A DNA stretch of 64,000 nucleotides, taken from Pseudomonas baltica. GTDB taxonomy: Bacteria > Pseudomonadota > Gammaproteobacteria > Pseudomonadales > Pseudomonadaceae. Positions within the stretch are counted from its first letter, which is position 1. Each line of letters opens with the position of its first letter. Location: the NCBI RefSeq assembly GCF_031880315.1, contig NZ_CP134771.1, positions 3,746,501 through 3,810,500 of the forward strand. The letters run 5' to 3'. Below, in pieces: positions 43,172 through 52,721 of this stretch. The position numbers and the translations under genes were made by a program. Under the pieces are notes generated by a model. The model searched no databases. It saw nothing but the letters and a program-made list of their open reading frames with translations, and was not told the DNA's origin.

Positions 43172-44539
43172 TTATTTGCGGACCAGTTGTTTCCAGGCCC
43201 GAGTCTGGGACACGGCCAGGGCCTGGTGGACGCGGGCGTCGAGGACTTCGTCGCTGATTTGCTGGGTGGCCAGCGCCTGCAACTTGTTCAGGTCGCCGTA
43301 CAGGCGATCCAGCTCAGGCACGTCCAGCACGCCACGCGCATGGTGCATCCAGGCCTGAATGCGCTCGATACGCGGCAGCTGTTCGGCCAGGTCCTCGGGC
43401 TGTTGCTGGTAGCGCTGCAGTTGCAAGGCAGCGCCTTCTTCGGCAATGAAATGCGCCAGCCAGTTGGCCAGTTGCGCGGCGCCTTGGCGATTGCCGCGAT
43501 TGTTGCGCTCGACGGTCCAGGCGCATGCTAGCAGCCAGCGCGAGGTGTTCAGCGAGAACAGGCCCCAGCGTGGGTCTTGCAGCTCTTCGGCGAACTGCTC
43601 GGGCGCGGCGCGGCGCACGTCTTCGTCTTCCTGGCCGGCTTCCACCAATGGGCGCCAGTCTTCGAGCAGCAGGTCAAGGGCGCTGCGCAGTTCGCTGGAG
43701 GTGGCGCGCGGCGCCGCCTGGCCGAGGCTGCCCAGCAATGCACGCAGTTCGATCAATTGCGTGACCCAATCCTGCAGCAGGCGCCAATGGCCGTTGAAAC
43801 GGTATTGCTCGGCCAGGCGCTGGCTGCTCGCCAATAGGTGCCAAGCGAGGCCGGTAAAGGCGTCGTCCAGCGAAGTTTCGGCGCTCAGCTCTGGCGCGGG
43901 CAGGCTCAAGGCATAGCTGTTGGCATCGAACAGACGATATCCACGCTCAGCCTTGCTGATGTCGCAGGGCATCAGCGGCAGGGTCGCGGCCAGCTCGGCG
44001 GCCAATTCCAGCAGGGCGGCGGGCTCGCCCTCGCGCAGTTCCAGTTCCAGTTCGCAGATTTCTTCCGACTGCTTGCCGACGATGACCTTGCCCAGATCCA
44101 GGGCGGCCTCGATCACGACTTTGCTCTTGCCTCGGCCCCAGGCGATTTCAGCGCGCTCGCGGACGAAATCGGTGGTGAATACCGGCTTGATGGTTTTTTT
44201 GTCCAGCTCGGCCAGCTGCGCCGGCCAGCATTCGTCATCGAGTTTTTTCAGGTCCAGCTTGGCCTTGGCCAGTTTCCAGTCGTATTCGTTACGCTCCGAC
44301 AGCCCGGCAACGCTTTGGCCGCGGGTCTTGAGGGTCTGGATGAACTCGTCGCCGTCACGGCGCAGGCGCAGGGCAACCTTGGCCCCGGCAAGGTCACGCT
44401 CGGGTGTATCGAAGTACTGGTTGAACAGTTCGCGGCGTTCCCAGCCACTTTTGTTGCGCTTTTTCAGCAGCGGGTGCTCGCGCAAGGCGATGAGAGTTTC
44501 GCGGCTGACGCGCAGTTTGATTTCGGTTTCTTTTTGCAT
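43172..44539 (-). CDS. CYTH-CHAD protein, inorganic triphosphatase (YgiF-like)
   Basis: 455 residues. The N-terminal CYTH tunnel domain starts with the metal/phosphate motif ETEIK (residues 4-8) and has LFNQYFDTPERDLAGAKVALRLRRDG in pieces. The C-terminal half (from about residue 220) is a helical CHAD domain. E. coli YgiF hydrolyses inorganic triphosphate, and CHAD domains bind polyphosphate. It is divergent from argE. Confidence 0.92.
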   Translation of the reverse strand: MQKETEIKLRVSRETLIALREHPLLKKRNKSGWERRELFNQYFDTPERDLAGAKVALRLRRDGDEFIQTLKTRGQSVAGLSERNEYDWKLAKAKLDLKKLDDECWPAQLAELDKKTIKPVFTTDFVRERAEIAWGRGKSKVVIEAALDLGKVIVGKQSEEICELELELREGEPAALLELAAELAATLPLMPCDISKAERGYRLFDANSYALSLPAPELSAETSLDDAFTGLAWHLLASSQRLAEQYRFNGHWRLLQDWVTQLIELRALLGSLGQAAPRATSSELRSALDLLLEDWRPLVEAGQEDEDVRRAAPEQFAEELQDPRWGLFSLNTSRWLLACAWTVERNNRGNRQGAAQLANWLAHFIAEEGAALQLQRYQQQPEDLAEQLPRIERIQAWMHHARGVLDVPELDRLYGDLNKLQALATQQISDEVLDARVHQALAVSQTRAWKQLVRK

Positions 44540-44687
44540 GGCGGGAAAATCCAGGCGCTGGCGTAATGCCGCGCAGACGCTAAATAAAGGAGCTGCTATG
44601 GCCGAGCAGTGTACAGGAGTGTTGCGCTGACGGTTTATTCTCGACGTCAGATGGCTCTATGATGGGCTTCGCCCTGGGAGAATGCGC

Positions 44688-45842
44688 ATGCCTTTGCCGT
44701 CCATGAAAGACCAGTTTGCCGCCCTGATCGCGGTGCCATCGGTGAGCTGTACGCAGCCGAACCTCGATCTGTCCAACCGCCCGGTGATCGATCTGCTGGC
44801 CGGCTGGTTGGGGGACCTGGGCTTCGCCTGCGATATCCAGCAGGTCTCTCCCGGCAAGTTCAATCTGCTGGCCACTTACGGCAGCGGCCCAGGCGGGCTG
44901 GTGCTGGCCGGCCACAGCGACACCGTACCCTTCGACGAAAAACTGTGGCAGACCGATCCGCTCAAGCTCACTGAGGTGGACGGGCGCTGGGTCGGCCTGG
45001 GCAGCTGTGACATGAAAGGGTTTTTCGCGCTGGCGATCGAGGCAGTAAAGCCGCTGCTCGATCAACCCTTCAAGCAGCCGCTGCTGATTCTCGCCACGTG
45101 CGATGAAGAGAGCTCGATGTCCGGTGCGCGTGCCTTGGCCGAAGCCGGGCGTCCGCTAGGGCGTGCAGCAGTGATCGGCGAGCCGACCGGGCTCAAGCCG
45201 ATTCGCCTGCACAAGGGCGTGATGATGGAGCGCATCGATATCCTTGGCCAGAGTGGCCATTCTTCTGATCCGAGCCTGGGCCACAGCGCGCTCGAGGCCA
45301 TGCACGAGGCTATCTCCGAGCTCAAGGGCTTGCGCCAGCAATGGCAGCGTGAATATCGCAATCCGCAATTCAGCGTGCCGCAACCGACCCTCAACTTCGG
45401 TTGCATTCACGGCGGTGACAACCCCAATCGCATCTGCGGGCAATGCTCGCTTGAATTCGATCTGCGGCCGCTGCCGGGTATGGACCCTGAGGTGTTGCGG
45501 GCGGCGATCCGCCAGAAGCTGGTACCGTTGGCCGAGCAGCATCAGGTCAAGATCGACTATAAACCGCTGTTTCCGGAAGTACCGCCGTTCGAACAACTGG
45601 CCGATGCCGAGCTGGTACGGGTTGCCGAGCGCCTCACCGGGCACACCGCAGCCGCAGTGGCCTTTGGGACCGAAGCCCCGTACTTTCAGCGTCTGGGTTG
45701 TGAAACGCTGGTATTGGGCCCTGGGGATATAGCCTGTGCGCATCAGCCGGGCGAGTATCTGGAAATGTCACGTTTGCAGCCGACCGTGCGTCTATTGCAA
45801 CAATTGGTAGAACATTATTGTCTGGCCTCGGTCTCTGAGTAG
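44688..45842 (+). CDS. argE: Acetylornithine deacetylase
   Basis: 384 residues from the ATG at 44688; GGGAG (44676-44680) is 7 bases away, whereas the in-frame ATG at 44682 would be only 1 base away. M20 peptidase metal motifs: GHSDTVPFD, GSCDMKGFFA, CDEESSMSGAR and the C-terminal His in ACAHQPGEYLEM. It converts N-acetylornithine to ornithine. It is followed by the argA leader and argA on the same strand. Confidence 0.95.
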   Translation: MPLPSMKDQFAALIAVPSVSCTQPNLDLSNRPVIDLLAGWLGDLGFACDIQQVSPGKFNLLATYGSGPGGLVLAGHSDTVPFDEKLWQTDPLKLTEVDGRWVGLGSCDMKGFFALAIEAVKPLLDQPFKQPLLILATCDEESSMSGARALAEAGRPLGRAAVIGEPTGLKPIRLHKGVMMERIDILGQSGHSSDPSLGHSALEAMHEAISELKGLRQQWQREYRNPQFSVPQPTLNFGCIHGGDNPNRICGQCSLEFDLRPLPGMDPEVLRAAIRQKLVPLAEQHQVKIDYKPLFPEVPPFEQLADAELVRVAERLTGHTAAAVAFGTEAPYFQRLGCETLVLGPGDIACAHQPGEYLEMSRLQPTVRLLQQLVEHYCLASVSE

Positions 45843-45919
45843 TGATCGAGCGATCTGCCACTCCAGAGGCCGCCCCTAAAGTGATAGCCCTGTTGACCGT
45901 ATCTGAAAGGAGCATGCGC

Positions 45920-45946
45920 GTGTTGCCAAGCCTGTTTCGACGATAA
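45920..45946 (+). CDS. Putative 8-residue argA leader peptide ending in tandem Arg codons
   Basis: AAAGGAG at 45906-45912 is followed, 7 bases later, by GTG TTG CCA AGC CTG TTT CGA CGA TAA, encoding MLPSLFRR. An in-frame ATG at 45914 would give MRVLPSLFRR, but it is only one base from the Shine-Dalgarno. The two adjacent CGA Arg codons, rare in Pseudomonas, come just before the stop. The next gene is argA. No proof of translation can be read from sequence. Confidence 0.4.
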   Translation: MLPSLFRR

Positions 45947-45964
45947 CCCACAACACCCAAGTTG
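45920..45964 (+). promoter_or_regulatory. Mutually exclusive leader hairpins before argA
   Basis: GTGTTG (45920-45925, start of the leader ORF) can pair with CAACAC (45951-45956). The CAAC part of that arm can instead pair with GTTG (45961-45964). A T-run lies at 45985-45990. The second stem is short, so the switch model is tentative. Confidence 0.35.
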
Positions 45965-46006
45965 CGTTTTCACGTTTCGTCCAATTTTTTACAGGCTCAT
46001 TTCAGC

Positions 46007-47305
46007 ATGCCCGAGTACGTTAACTGGCTTCGTCACGCCTCGCCCTATATCAATGCCCACCGGGACTGCACCTTTGTGGTGATGCTGCCGGGGGACGGGG
46101 TCGACCACCCCAACTTCGGTAATATCGTTCACGACCTGGTCTTGTTGCACAGCCTGGGGGTGCGCCTGGTGCTGGTGCACGGCTCGCGCCCGCAGATCGA
46201 AGAGCGCCTGGCCGCAAGGGGTATCACCCCGCACTACCACCACGGGCTGCGCATCACTGACGCGGCCACGCTGGATTGTGTTATCGATGCTGTCGGGTAT
46301 TTGCGTATCGCCATCGAAGCGCGCCTGTCGATGGACATGGCCTCGTCGCCGATGCAGGGTTCACGCCTGCGCGTGGCGGGCGGCAATCTGGTCACCGCGC
46401 GGCCGATCGGCGTGGTCGAGGGGGTGGATTATCACCATACCGGGCTGGTACGCAGGGTCGATCGCAAGGGTATCAACAAGTTGCTCGATGAGCGCTCGAT
46501 CGTATTGCTGTCGCCGCTGGGCTACTCGCCCACCGGAGAAATTTTCAACATCGCCTGTGAAGACGTCGCGACGCGGGCGGCTATCGACCTGGGTGCCGAC
46601 AAGCTGTTGCTGTTCGGCGCCGAACCCGGCTTGCTCGACGAACACGGCAAGCTGGTGCGGGAGCTGGGCCCGGCACAGGTGCCGGCGCACCTGTTGCGTC
46701 TGGGCAGCGACTATCAAGGCGAGCTGCTGGATGCGGCCGCCGAGGCTTGCAAGGGCGGCGTGGCCCGCAGCCACATCGTCAGCTATGCCGAAAATGGCGC
46801 CTTGCTGACCGAGCTGTTCACGCGCGATGGTGGCGGTACGCTGGTGGCGCAGGAGCAGTTCGAGAAGGTCCGCGAGGCCAATATCGAGGACGTGGGCGGA
46901 TTGATCGAACTGATCAGCCCACTGGAAGAACAGGGGATTCTGGTACGCCGCTCACGCGAGGTACTGGAGCGGGAAATCACCCAATTCAGCGTGGTCGAGC
47001 GCGAGGGGATGATCATCGCCTGTGCGGCGCTGTACCCGATTGCGGACTCTCAGGCTGCGGAGCTTGCTTGCCTGGCGGTCAATCCTGAGTACCGCCATGG
47101 TGGGCGTGGCGATGAACTGTTGGAGCGCATCGAGGTGCGTGCCAAAGCGCTTGGGATCAATACCCTGTTCGTCCTCACCACCCGCACGGCGCACTGGTTC
47201 CGCGAGCGTGGTTTTATTCCTAGTGGTGTCGAGCGTCTGCCTGCTGCCCGGGCGTCGCTGTACAACTATCAGCGTAATTCGAAGATCTTCGAGAAGGCGT
47301 TGTAA
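46007..47305 (+). CDS. argA: N-acetylglutamate synthase
   Basis: 432 residues from the ATG at 46007 (MPEYVNWLRHASPYINAHRDCTFVVML), the family length. It has an amino-acid-kinase-like domain (LVLVHGSRPQIEERL) and a C-terminal GNAT domain (CLAVNPEYRHGGRGDELLERIE with the acetyl-CoA loop, GFIPSGVERLPAARASLYN). First enzyme of arginine synthesis, feedback-inhibited by arginine. A TTG upstream would add 15 non-conserved residues. Confidence 0.96.
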   Translation: MPEYVNWLRHASPYINAHRDCTFVVMLPGDGVDHPNFGNIVHDLVLLHSLGVRLVLVHGSRPQIEERLAARGITPHYHHGLRITDAATLDCVIDAVGYLRIAIEARLSMDMASSPMQGSRLRVAGGNLVTARPIGVVEGVDYHHTGLVRRVDRKGINKLLDERSIVLLSPLGYSPTGEIFNIACEDVATRAAIDLGADKLLLFGAEPGLLDEHGKLVRELGPAQVPAHLLRLGSDYQGELLDAAAEACKGGVARSHIVSYAENGALLTELFTRDGGGTLVAQEQFEKVREANIEDVGGLIELISPLEEQGILVRRSREVLEREITQFSVVEREGMIIACAALYPIADSQAAELACLAVNPEYRHGGRGDELLERIEVRAKALGINTLFVLTTRTAHWFRERGFIPSGVERLPAARASLYNYQRNSKIFEKAL

Positions 47306-47312
47306 GGCTCTG

Positions 47313-47332
47313 CAGTGGCGTCGTTGCCACTG
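47313..47332. terminator. Hairpin after argA
   Basis: CAGTGGC (47313-47319) and GCCACTG (47326-47332) form a 7-bp stem 8 bases after the argA stop, without a T-run. REP-like remnants follow up to the end of the convergent amgS gene. Confidence 0.45.
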
Positions 47333-47405
47333 GCCTCTTCGCTGCCCGACGCGCGCCCTTGCTCCCACTGGTGTACGACTCCGGATCGGTTGGCACTGGG
47401 AGACG

Positions 47406-48719
47406 TCAAACCGCATCACGCGGCAGCATCAGATTCAGTGGCAACACCACCCGCGCTTCGAGGCCGCCGCCTGACCGGTTACGTAGCTCCACGTTGCCGC
47501 CGTGCATCAGCACGATGCGCTTGACGATGGCCAGGCCCAGGCCCGTGCCTTTGCCGCTGCGGGCCAGATCGCCGCGCGTGAATGGATTGAAAATACCTTC
47601 GAGTTCCGCTGGGTCGATGCCGGTGCCACGGTCCAGAACGCTGAGCACGACATACGGCGCGCTTGAGTCCTCGGCCACGTAGGCGGCGACTTCGACGCCG
47701 CTGCCCGCATGATGAAGCGCATTGCCGATCAGATTGTTCAGCAGGCGCTTGATCGAAATTCTTCGCAGCGGGAAGGGCGGGATCGTTTCGAGGCACAGCC
47801 GCACCCGCTCTTCGGGCTGATTGAATTGGGCGACGGTATGGCGAATGAGGTCGCACAGGTCTACCTCCTCGATCGTCTCGTCGCGGCCATCCCGGATAAA
47901 CGCCAGGAACTGGTCGAGGATGGCGTCCATGTCTTCGATGTCACGGACCATGTCTTCGCTCAGATCGCTGTCGCCGCTCATCAATTCAAGGGAAAGCCGC
48001 AGGCGAGTCAAGGGTGTTCGCAGGTCGTGGGACACGCCGGCCAGCATCAGTTCGCGCTCCCGGGCCGCTTGTTCGACATCCTCGGCCATCTGGTTGAACG
48101 AGCGGTATACCTCGGCCATTTCGCTCGGCGTATCGCTGATCGGCAAGCGGACGCTGCGGCCCTGGCCCAGTTGTCTGGCAGCGAACACCAGGCGCTTGAG
48201 CGGTTGATTGAGCTGGCGCACGAAGATCCAGGCCGATGCCGTCGACAGCAGTCCGATCGCCAGGAACCAGCCCAGCACGCTCCAGATTTTCTGGCCGCGC
48301 AAGGGGTGAGGATACAAGGGTACCTTCAACCAGCCTGGGCCCAGGCTCGGGGCCTGCACCCAGAGCGCGGGCGGAGCATGCACGCGCAGTCGCACTTCGG
48401 TATCGTTGCCCAGTTCGGCCTGCATCTGGCGCTGGTAGATTTCGCTGTAGGGCCAGTGTTGTTCGCCTTCGGGCACTCCGCCGCCCACGACCCGGATCAG
48501 GCCCGCCGCTTCGGCGATCTGATCGCGATTGGACTCGTCGGCCGCCCAGTACGCGCGCAAGGTCAGGGCCACACCGTGACTGTACTGACGGTCGACCAGC
48601 ACATCCTCGTTCATCAGCAGGTAGACGAGCGTCAGTGCCTTGGAGAACAGCACGACGATCAGCACCAGCCAGAGCGTGCGCGAGAAGAAACTCTGGGGGA
48701 ACCACAACGGGGTTTTCAT
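47406..48719 (-). CDS. amgS: Sensor histidine kinase AmgS/EnvZ
   Basis: 437 residues. Two membrane helices (about residues 14-36 and 147-168) enclose a periplasmic domain. HAMP domain follows (RQLNQPLKRLVFAARQLGQG). H-box with H231 in VSHDLRTPLTRL; N-box LLNNLIGNALHHAG; G-boxes DRGTGIDPAEL and GKGTGLGLAIV. P. aeruginosa AmgRS senses misfolded membrane proteins and protects against aminoglycosides. The start is uncertain: no good Shine-Dalgarno is seen at ATG 48719, and a GTG at 48788 is also open. It is separated from amgR by 128 bases with a nested palindrome. Confidence 0.93.
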   Translation of the reverse strand: MKTPLWFPQSFFSRTLWLVLIVVLFSKALTLVYLLMNEDVLVDRQYSHGVALTLRAYWAADESNRDQIAEAAGLIRVVGGGVPEGEQHWPYSEIYQRQMQAELGNDTEVRLRVHAPPALWVQAPSLGPGWLKVPLYPHPLRGQKIWSVLGWFLAIGLLSTASAWIFVRQLNQPLKRLVFAARQLGQGRSVRLPISDTPSEMAEVYRSFNQMAEDVEQAARERELMLAGVSHDLRTPLTRLRLSLELMSGDSDLSEDMVRDIEDMDAILDQFLAFIRDGRDETIEEVDLCDLIRHTVAQFNQPEERVRLCLETIPPFPLRRISIKRLLNNLIGNALHHAGSGVEVAAYVAEDSSAPYVVLSVLDRGTGIDPAELEGIFNPFTRGDLARSGKGTGLGLAIVKRIVLMHGGNVELRNRSGGGLEARVVLPLNLMLPRDAV

Positions 48720-48773
48720 AGGCTTGAGCACATAACTTTGCAGGCGCGAGACGGGCTCGCAACAATGCGGACA

Positions 48774-48831
48774 GCGGGCCGCCCACAACGCAAAACCCCC
48801 GTCTGGGGGTTGGGGTTGCAGGGCGGCCCGC
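48774..48831. repeat. Nested perfect palindrome between amgR and amgS
   Basis: Outer arms GCGGGCCGCCC (48774-48784) and GGGCGGCCCGC (48821-48831) are perfect. Inside, AACCCCC-GTCT-GGGGGTT (48794-48811) is a second perfect stem, and additional CAACGCAA/TTGCA pairing is possible. It lies on the amgR-amgS transcript, 17 bases after the amgR stop. Confidence 0.75.
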
Positions 48832-48847
48832 TTCTACAGGTCAGGCT

Positions 48848-49591
48848 TTACGCCTTGCTTTTGCCGCCGTCCGGTACGAAGACATACCCCACGCCCCAGA
48901 CCGTCTGGATATACCGCGGCTTGGAAGGGTCCGGTTCGATCATTCGGCGCAGCCGCGAGATCTGCACGTCGATGGAGCGCTCCAGCGCATCCCATTCACG
49001 ACCGCGTGCCAGATTCATCAGTTTGTCGCGGGTCAGGGGTTCGCGTGCATGCATTACCAGTGCCTTGAGTACAGCAAACTCGCCGGTGGTCAGCATGTGC
49101 AATTCATCGCCGCGACGCAGTTCACGAGTGGCCAGGGACAGTTCGTAATCACCGAAAGTGACGGACTCGTCCTCGCTGCCGGGCGCGCCCGGGACTGGGG
49201 CGGACTGGCGGCGGAGCACCGCTTTGACCCGTGCCATCAGTTCATCCGGGTTGAATGGCTTGGCCAGGTAATCGTCGGCACCCAGCTCCAGGCCCTTGAT
49301 GCGGCTCAGCTCGTCGCCTTTGGCGGTCAGCATGATGATCGGAATCTGGTTCTTGGCGGCCCGCAGGCGTCGGCAGGCGGACAGGCCATCTTCGCCGGGC
49401 AGCATCAGATCGAGCACGACCAGGTTGAAGACTTCACGGGTCAGCAAACGGTCCATCTGCTCGGCATTGGGCACGGCGCGCGCGCGATAACCCTTGTTGG
49501 TGAAAAAACGCTCCAGAAGGCTGCTCAGGCCTGGATCGTCATCGACGATGAGGATTTTGTCGCCTTCAACAGGGAGGACAGTGCTGCTCAT
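48848..49591 (-). CDS. amgR: Response regulator AmgR/OmpR
   Basis: 247 residues. Receiver domain with acidic pocket ILIVDDDPGL, phosphoacceptor D61 in LVVLDLMLPGEDG, and a conserved Lys in YLAKPFNPDEL. OmpR-type winged helix at the C-terminus (RGREWDALERSIDVQISRLRRMIE in pieces, IQTVWGVGYVF). Partner of AmgS. Divergent from tex. Confidence 0.96.
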   Translation of the reverse strand: MSSTVLPVEGDKILIVDDDPGLSSLLERFFTNKGYRARAVPNAEQMDRLLTREVFNLVVLDLMLPGEDGLSACRRLRAAKNQIPIIMLTAKGDELSRIKGLELGADDYLAKPFNPDELMARVKAVLRRQSAPVPGAPGSEDESVTFGDYELSLATRELRRGDELHMLTTGEFAVLKALVMHAREPLTRDKLMNLARGREWDALERSIDVQISRLRRMIEPDPSKPRYIQTVWGVGYVFVPDGGKSKA

Positions 49592-49735
49592 GAATAGCTC
49601 CTATGATCTCGGCGGCCATTATGGCTTAGCTGCAAGCCACTGTGCCGAGTGCATTGTTAGCAGATTTTTCCTGATCCACCATCCTGACATATCTTGCAGG
49701 TAAACCGGCAATCCCCCCAAGGCCTTATGGGTGGT

Positions 49736-49801
49736 TATAATGCCGGCCGCTAGCGTCAGGCTTCGAGGCCTGGCGAGGATGGTTCGCCCGCTAAAAGCGG
49801 G
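49736..49801 (+). promoter_or_regulatory. tex promoter -10 and leader hairpins
   Basis: TATAAT at 49736-49741 is a perfect -10, without a good -35. It is followed in the leader by hairpins CAGGC/GCCTG (49757-49772) and CCCGC-TAAAA-GCGGG (49787-49801), the second ending 31 bases before the tex start. Confidence 0.5.
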
Positions 49802-49832
49802 GCTCTGCATTAACAATAGGTCAGGTGGTCTA

Positions 49833-52154
49833 ATGGACAGTATCAACAGCCGCATTGCCGAAGAACTCGGCGTCCGCCCTCAACAGGTCGAAGCGGCCGT
49901 GGCGCTACTCGATGAAGGTTCTACCGTGCCGTTCATCGCCCGCTATCGCAAAGAAGTCACCGGCAGCCTCGATGACACGCAATTGCGTCATCTTGAAGAG
50001 CGCCTGCGCTACCTGCGCGAACTCGACGAACGGCGTATCAGCATCCTCGCCAGCATCGAGGAGCAAGGCAAGCTGACCCCGGAGCTCGCCCGCGACATCA
50101 AGCTGGCCGATACCAAGACCCGTCTTGAAGACCTTTACCTTCCCTATAAGCAGAAACGTCGCACCAAGGGCCAGATTGCTCTTGAAGCGGGCCTCGGCGA
50201 GCTTGCCGACGGCCTGTTCAACGATCCGCAACGCGACCCTGAAGCCACGGCTGCGGGTTTCGTCAACGCCGAGAAGGGCGTCGCCGATACCAAGGCTGCG
50301 CTGGAGGGCGCCAAATACATCCTCATGGAGCGCTTCGCCGAAGACGCCCGCCTGCTCGACAAGCTGCGTGGTTTCCTCAAGCAGGAGTCGGTTCTCAGCG
50401 CCCGCGTGGTGGCCGGCAAGGAAGAGGAAGGCGCCAAGTTTCGCGATTACTTCGAGCACGACGAACCGCTCAAGAGCATGCCGTCGCACCGCGCCCTGGC
50501 GATCTTCCGTGGCCGTAACGAAGGTATTCTCAGCTCCGCGCTCAAGGTCGGCGAAGAGTTGCCCGGGACCATGCATCCGTGCGAGGGGATGATCGGCGAG
50601 CACTTCAATATCAAGAATCAGAATCGCCCAGCCGATAAATGGCTGGGTGAAGTGGTGCGCTGGACCTGGAAGGTCAAGCTGTATACCCACCTGGAAACCG
50701 ACTTGCTGGGCGAGTTGCGCGACGGCGCCGAGACCGAAGCGATCAATGTGTTCGCCCACAACCTGCACGACCTGCTGCTGGCTGCCCCTGCCGGGCCGCG
50801 CGCCACCCTGGGTCTCGACCCTGGGCTGCGCACCGGTTGCAAGGTGGCCGTGGTGGACGCCACCGGCAAGATGCTCGATTTCGCGACCGTCTACCCCCAC
50901 GTGCCGCACAACAAGTGGGACCAGACCCTCTCGGTGCTGGCCGCGCTCTGCGCCAAGCACTCCGTGGACCTGATCGCCATCGGTAACGGTACCGCGAGCC
51001 GCGAGACCGACAAGCTCGCCGCCGAGCTGATCAAAAAGTATCCAGCCATGGGCATGACCAAGGTGATGGTCTCAGAGGCGGGTGCGTCGGTGTACTCGGC
51101 TTCGGAACTGGCCGCCAAGGAATTCCCGGATCTGGACGTCTCCATCCGTGGCGCGGTGTCCATCGCCCGTCGTCTGCAGGATCCGCTGGCGGAACTGGTG
51201 AAGATCGATCCGAAATCCATCGGTGTGGGCCAATACCAGCACGACGTGTCGCAACTCAAGCTGGCCCGCGGCCTGGACGCCGTGGTCGAAGACTGCGTCA
51301 ACGCCGTGGGTGTCGACGTCAACACCGCTTCCGTAGCCCTGTTGGCGCGGATTTCCGGCCTCAACACCACGCTGGCGCAGAATATCGTCAGCCATCGTGA
51401 TGCCAACGGCGCGTTCAAGACCCGTGCAGCACTGAAGAAAGTCAGCCGCCTGGGCGAGAAGACCTTCGAACAGGCAGCCGGCTTCCTGCGGGTCATGAAC
51501 GGCGACAACCCCCTCGACGCTTCCGCCGTGCACCCTGAGGCCTACCCGTTGGTGCAGCGTATCGCCGCTGAAACCGACCGCGACATCCGCTCGCTGATCG
51601 GCGACAGCAGCTTCCTCAAGCGCCTGGACCCGAAAAAATATACCGACGAGACCTTCGGCCTGCCGACGGTCACCGACATCCTTCAGGAACTGGACAAGCC
51701 CGGCCGCGACCCGCGTCCCGAGTTCAAGACCGCAGCCTTCCAGGATGGCGTCGAGGACCTCAAGGACCTGCAACTGGGGATGATCCTCGAAGGCGTGGTG
51801 ACCAACGTCACCAACTTCGGTGCCTTTGTCGACATCGGCGTGCATCAGGACGGCCTGGTGCACATCTCTGCGTTGTCGGAGAAGTTCGTCAAGGACCCGC
51901 GCGAAGCGGTCAAGGCTGGGGACGTGGTCAAGGTCAAGGTCATGGAAGTGGACATTCCGCGCAAACGCGTGGGCTTGTCGATGCGCATGAGCGACACGCC
52001 GGGCGAGAAGATCGATGGCGCCCGTGGCAGCCGTCCGGGCTCGTCGCCGCGCCAGCAGAGCACGCCGGCACGGGCCAAGGAGCCGGCAGCGGCCCCCGCC
52101 AATAACGCTATGGCTTCCCTGTTCGCCAACGCCAAACAACTGAAGAAGCGCTGA
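49833..52154 (+). CDS. tex: Tex, S1-domain RNA-binding transcription accessory protein
   Basis: 773 residues from the ATG at 49833 ([26 protein letters not shown]). In order: helical Tex N-terminal region, YqgF-like RNase H fold ([20 protein letters not shown]), helix-hairpin-helix pair ([23 protein letters not shown] in parts), and a C-terminal S1 domain ([31 protein letters not shown] in pieces). It binds nucleic acids and influences transcription and toxin genes. The longer upstream frame covers the leader only. Confidence 0.97.
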   Translation: MDSINSRIAEELGVRPQQVEAAVALLDEGSTVPFIARYRKEVTGSLDDTQLRHLEERLRYLRELDERRISILASIEEQGKLTPELARDIKLADTKTRLEDLYLPYKQKRRTKGQIALEAGLGELADGLFNDPQRDPEATAAGFVNAEKGVADTKAALEGAKYILMERFAEDARLLDKLRGFLKQESVLSARVVAGKEEEGAKFRDYFEHDEPLKSMPSHRALAIFRGRNEGILSSALKVGEELPGTMHPCEGMIGEHFNIKNQNRPADKWLGEVVRWTWKVKLYTHLETDLLGELRDGAETEAINVFAHNLHDLLLAAPAGPRATLGLDPGLRTGCKVAVVDATGKMLDFATVYPHVPHNKWDQTLSVLAALCAKHSVDLIAIGNGTASRETDKLAAELIKKYPAMGMTKVMVSEAGASVYSASELAAKEFPDLDVSIRGAVSIARRLQDPLAELVKIDPKSIGVGQYQHDVSQLKLARGLDAVVEDCVNAVGVDVNTASVALLARISGLNTTLAQNIVSHRDANGAFKTRAALKKVSRLGEKTFEQAAGFLRVMNGDNPLDASAVHPEAYPLVQRIAAETDRDIRSLIGDSSFLKRLDPKKYTDETFGLPTVTDILQELDKPGRDPRPEFKTAAFQDGVEDLKDLQLGMILEGVVTNVTNFGAFVDIGVHQDGLVHISALSEKFVKDPREAVKAGDVVKVKVMEVDIPRKRVGLSMRMSDTPGEKIDGARGSRPGSSPRQQSTPARAKEPAAAPANNAMASLFANAKQLKKR

Positions 52155-52537
52155 TGGATCTGCCTGAAGAGTTCACCCAGAGCGCCTACAGCCAGCTCCT
52201 TGGCTGCAGGGTGCTGCACTTGGGCGAGGGGGTCGCGCAAGTGGCGATGACCCTGGAGCCCGAGTTGCGCAACCGCTTGGGCAAGCTCCATGGCGGGGCG
52301 ATGTTCAGCCTGGTTGATGTTGCCATGGGCCTGGCGTGTTCGACCTCCCATGGTTTTGACAAGCAGAGCGTGACCCTGGAATGCAAGATCAACTACATTC
52401 GCGCTGTAGCGGATGGCGAGGTGGTGTGCACGGCCAAGGTCATCCATGGTGGGCGCCGCACTCTTGTGGTCGACGCCGAAGTGCTTCAGGGCGACAAATT
52501 GATGGCGAAGGCGCAAGCAACCTTCGCCGCTCTCTAG
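52154..52537 (+). CDS. PaaI-type hotdog thioesterase
   Basis: 127 residues with the hotdog motif GKLHGGAMFSLVDVAMGLA and TLECKINYIRAVADGEV. It probably hydrolyses acyl- or aryl-CoA; substrate unknown. The start shares one base with the tex stop, so it is translationally coupled. Confidence 0.92.
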   Translation: MDLPEEFTQSAYSQLLGCRVLHLGEGVAQVAMTLEPELRNRLGKLHGGAMFSLVDVAMGLACSTSHGFDKQSVTLECKINYIRAVADGEVVCTAKVIHGGRRTLVVDAEVLQGDKLMAKAQATFAAL

Positions 52538-52721
52538 CTCGTTTCGCGCATCTGGGGTAATTTCGACGCTGCGCTGACATTGTCGGAATTACACCTAGGA
52601 GCCGCTAGTCATAACTGGCGACGAGATCGAAACCAGGCGACAACGCCGGTAACTTTCTTCACCCTTGTAGACCGTTATGTCCACCCCCATATTGGGGCGA
52701 CTGACCGTGAAGGAATTCAAC

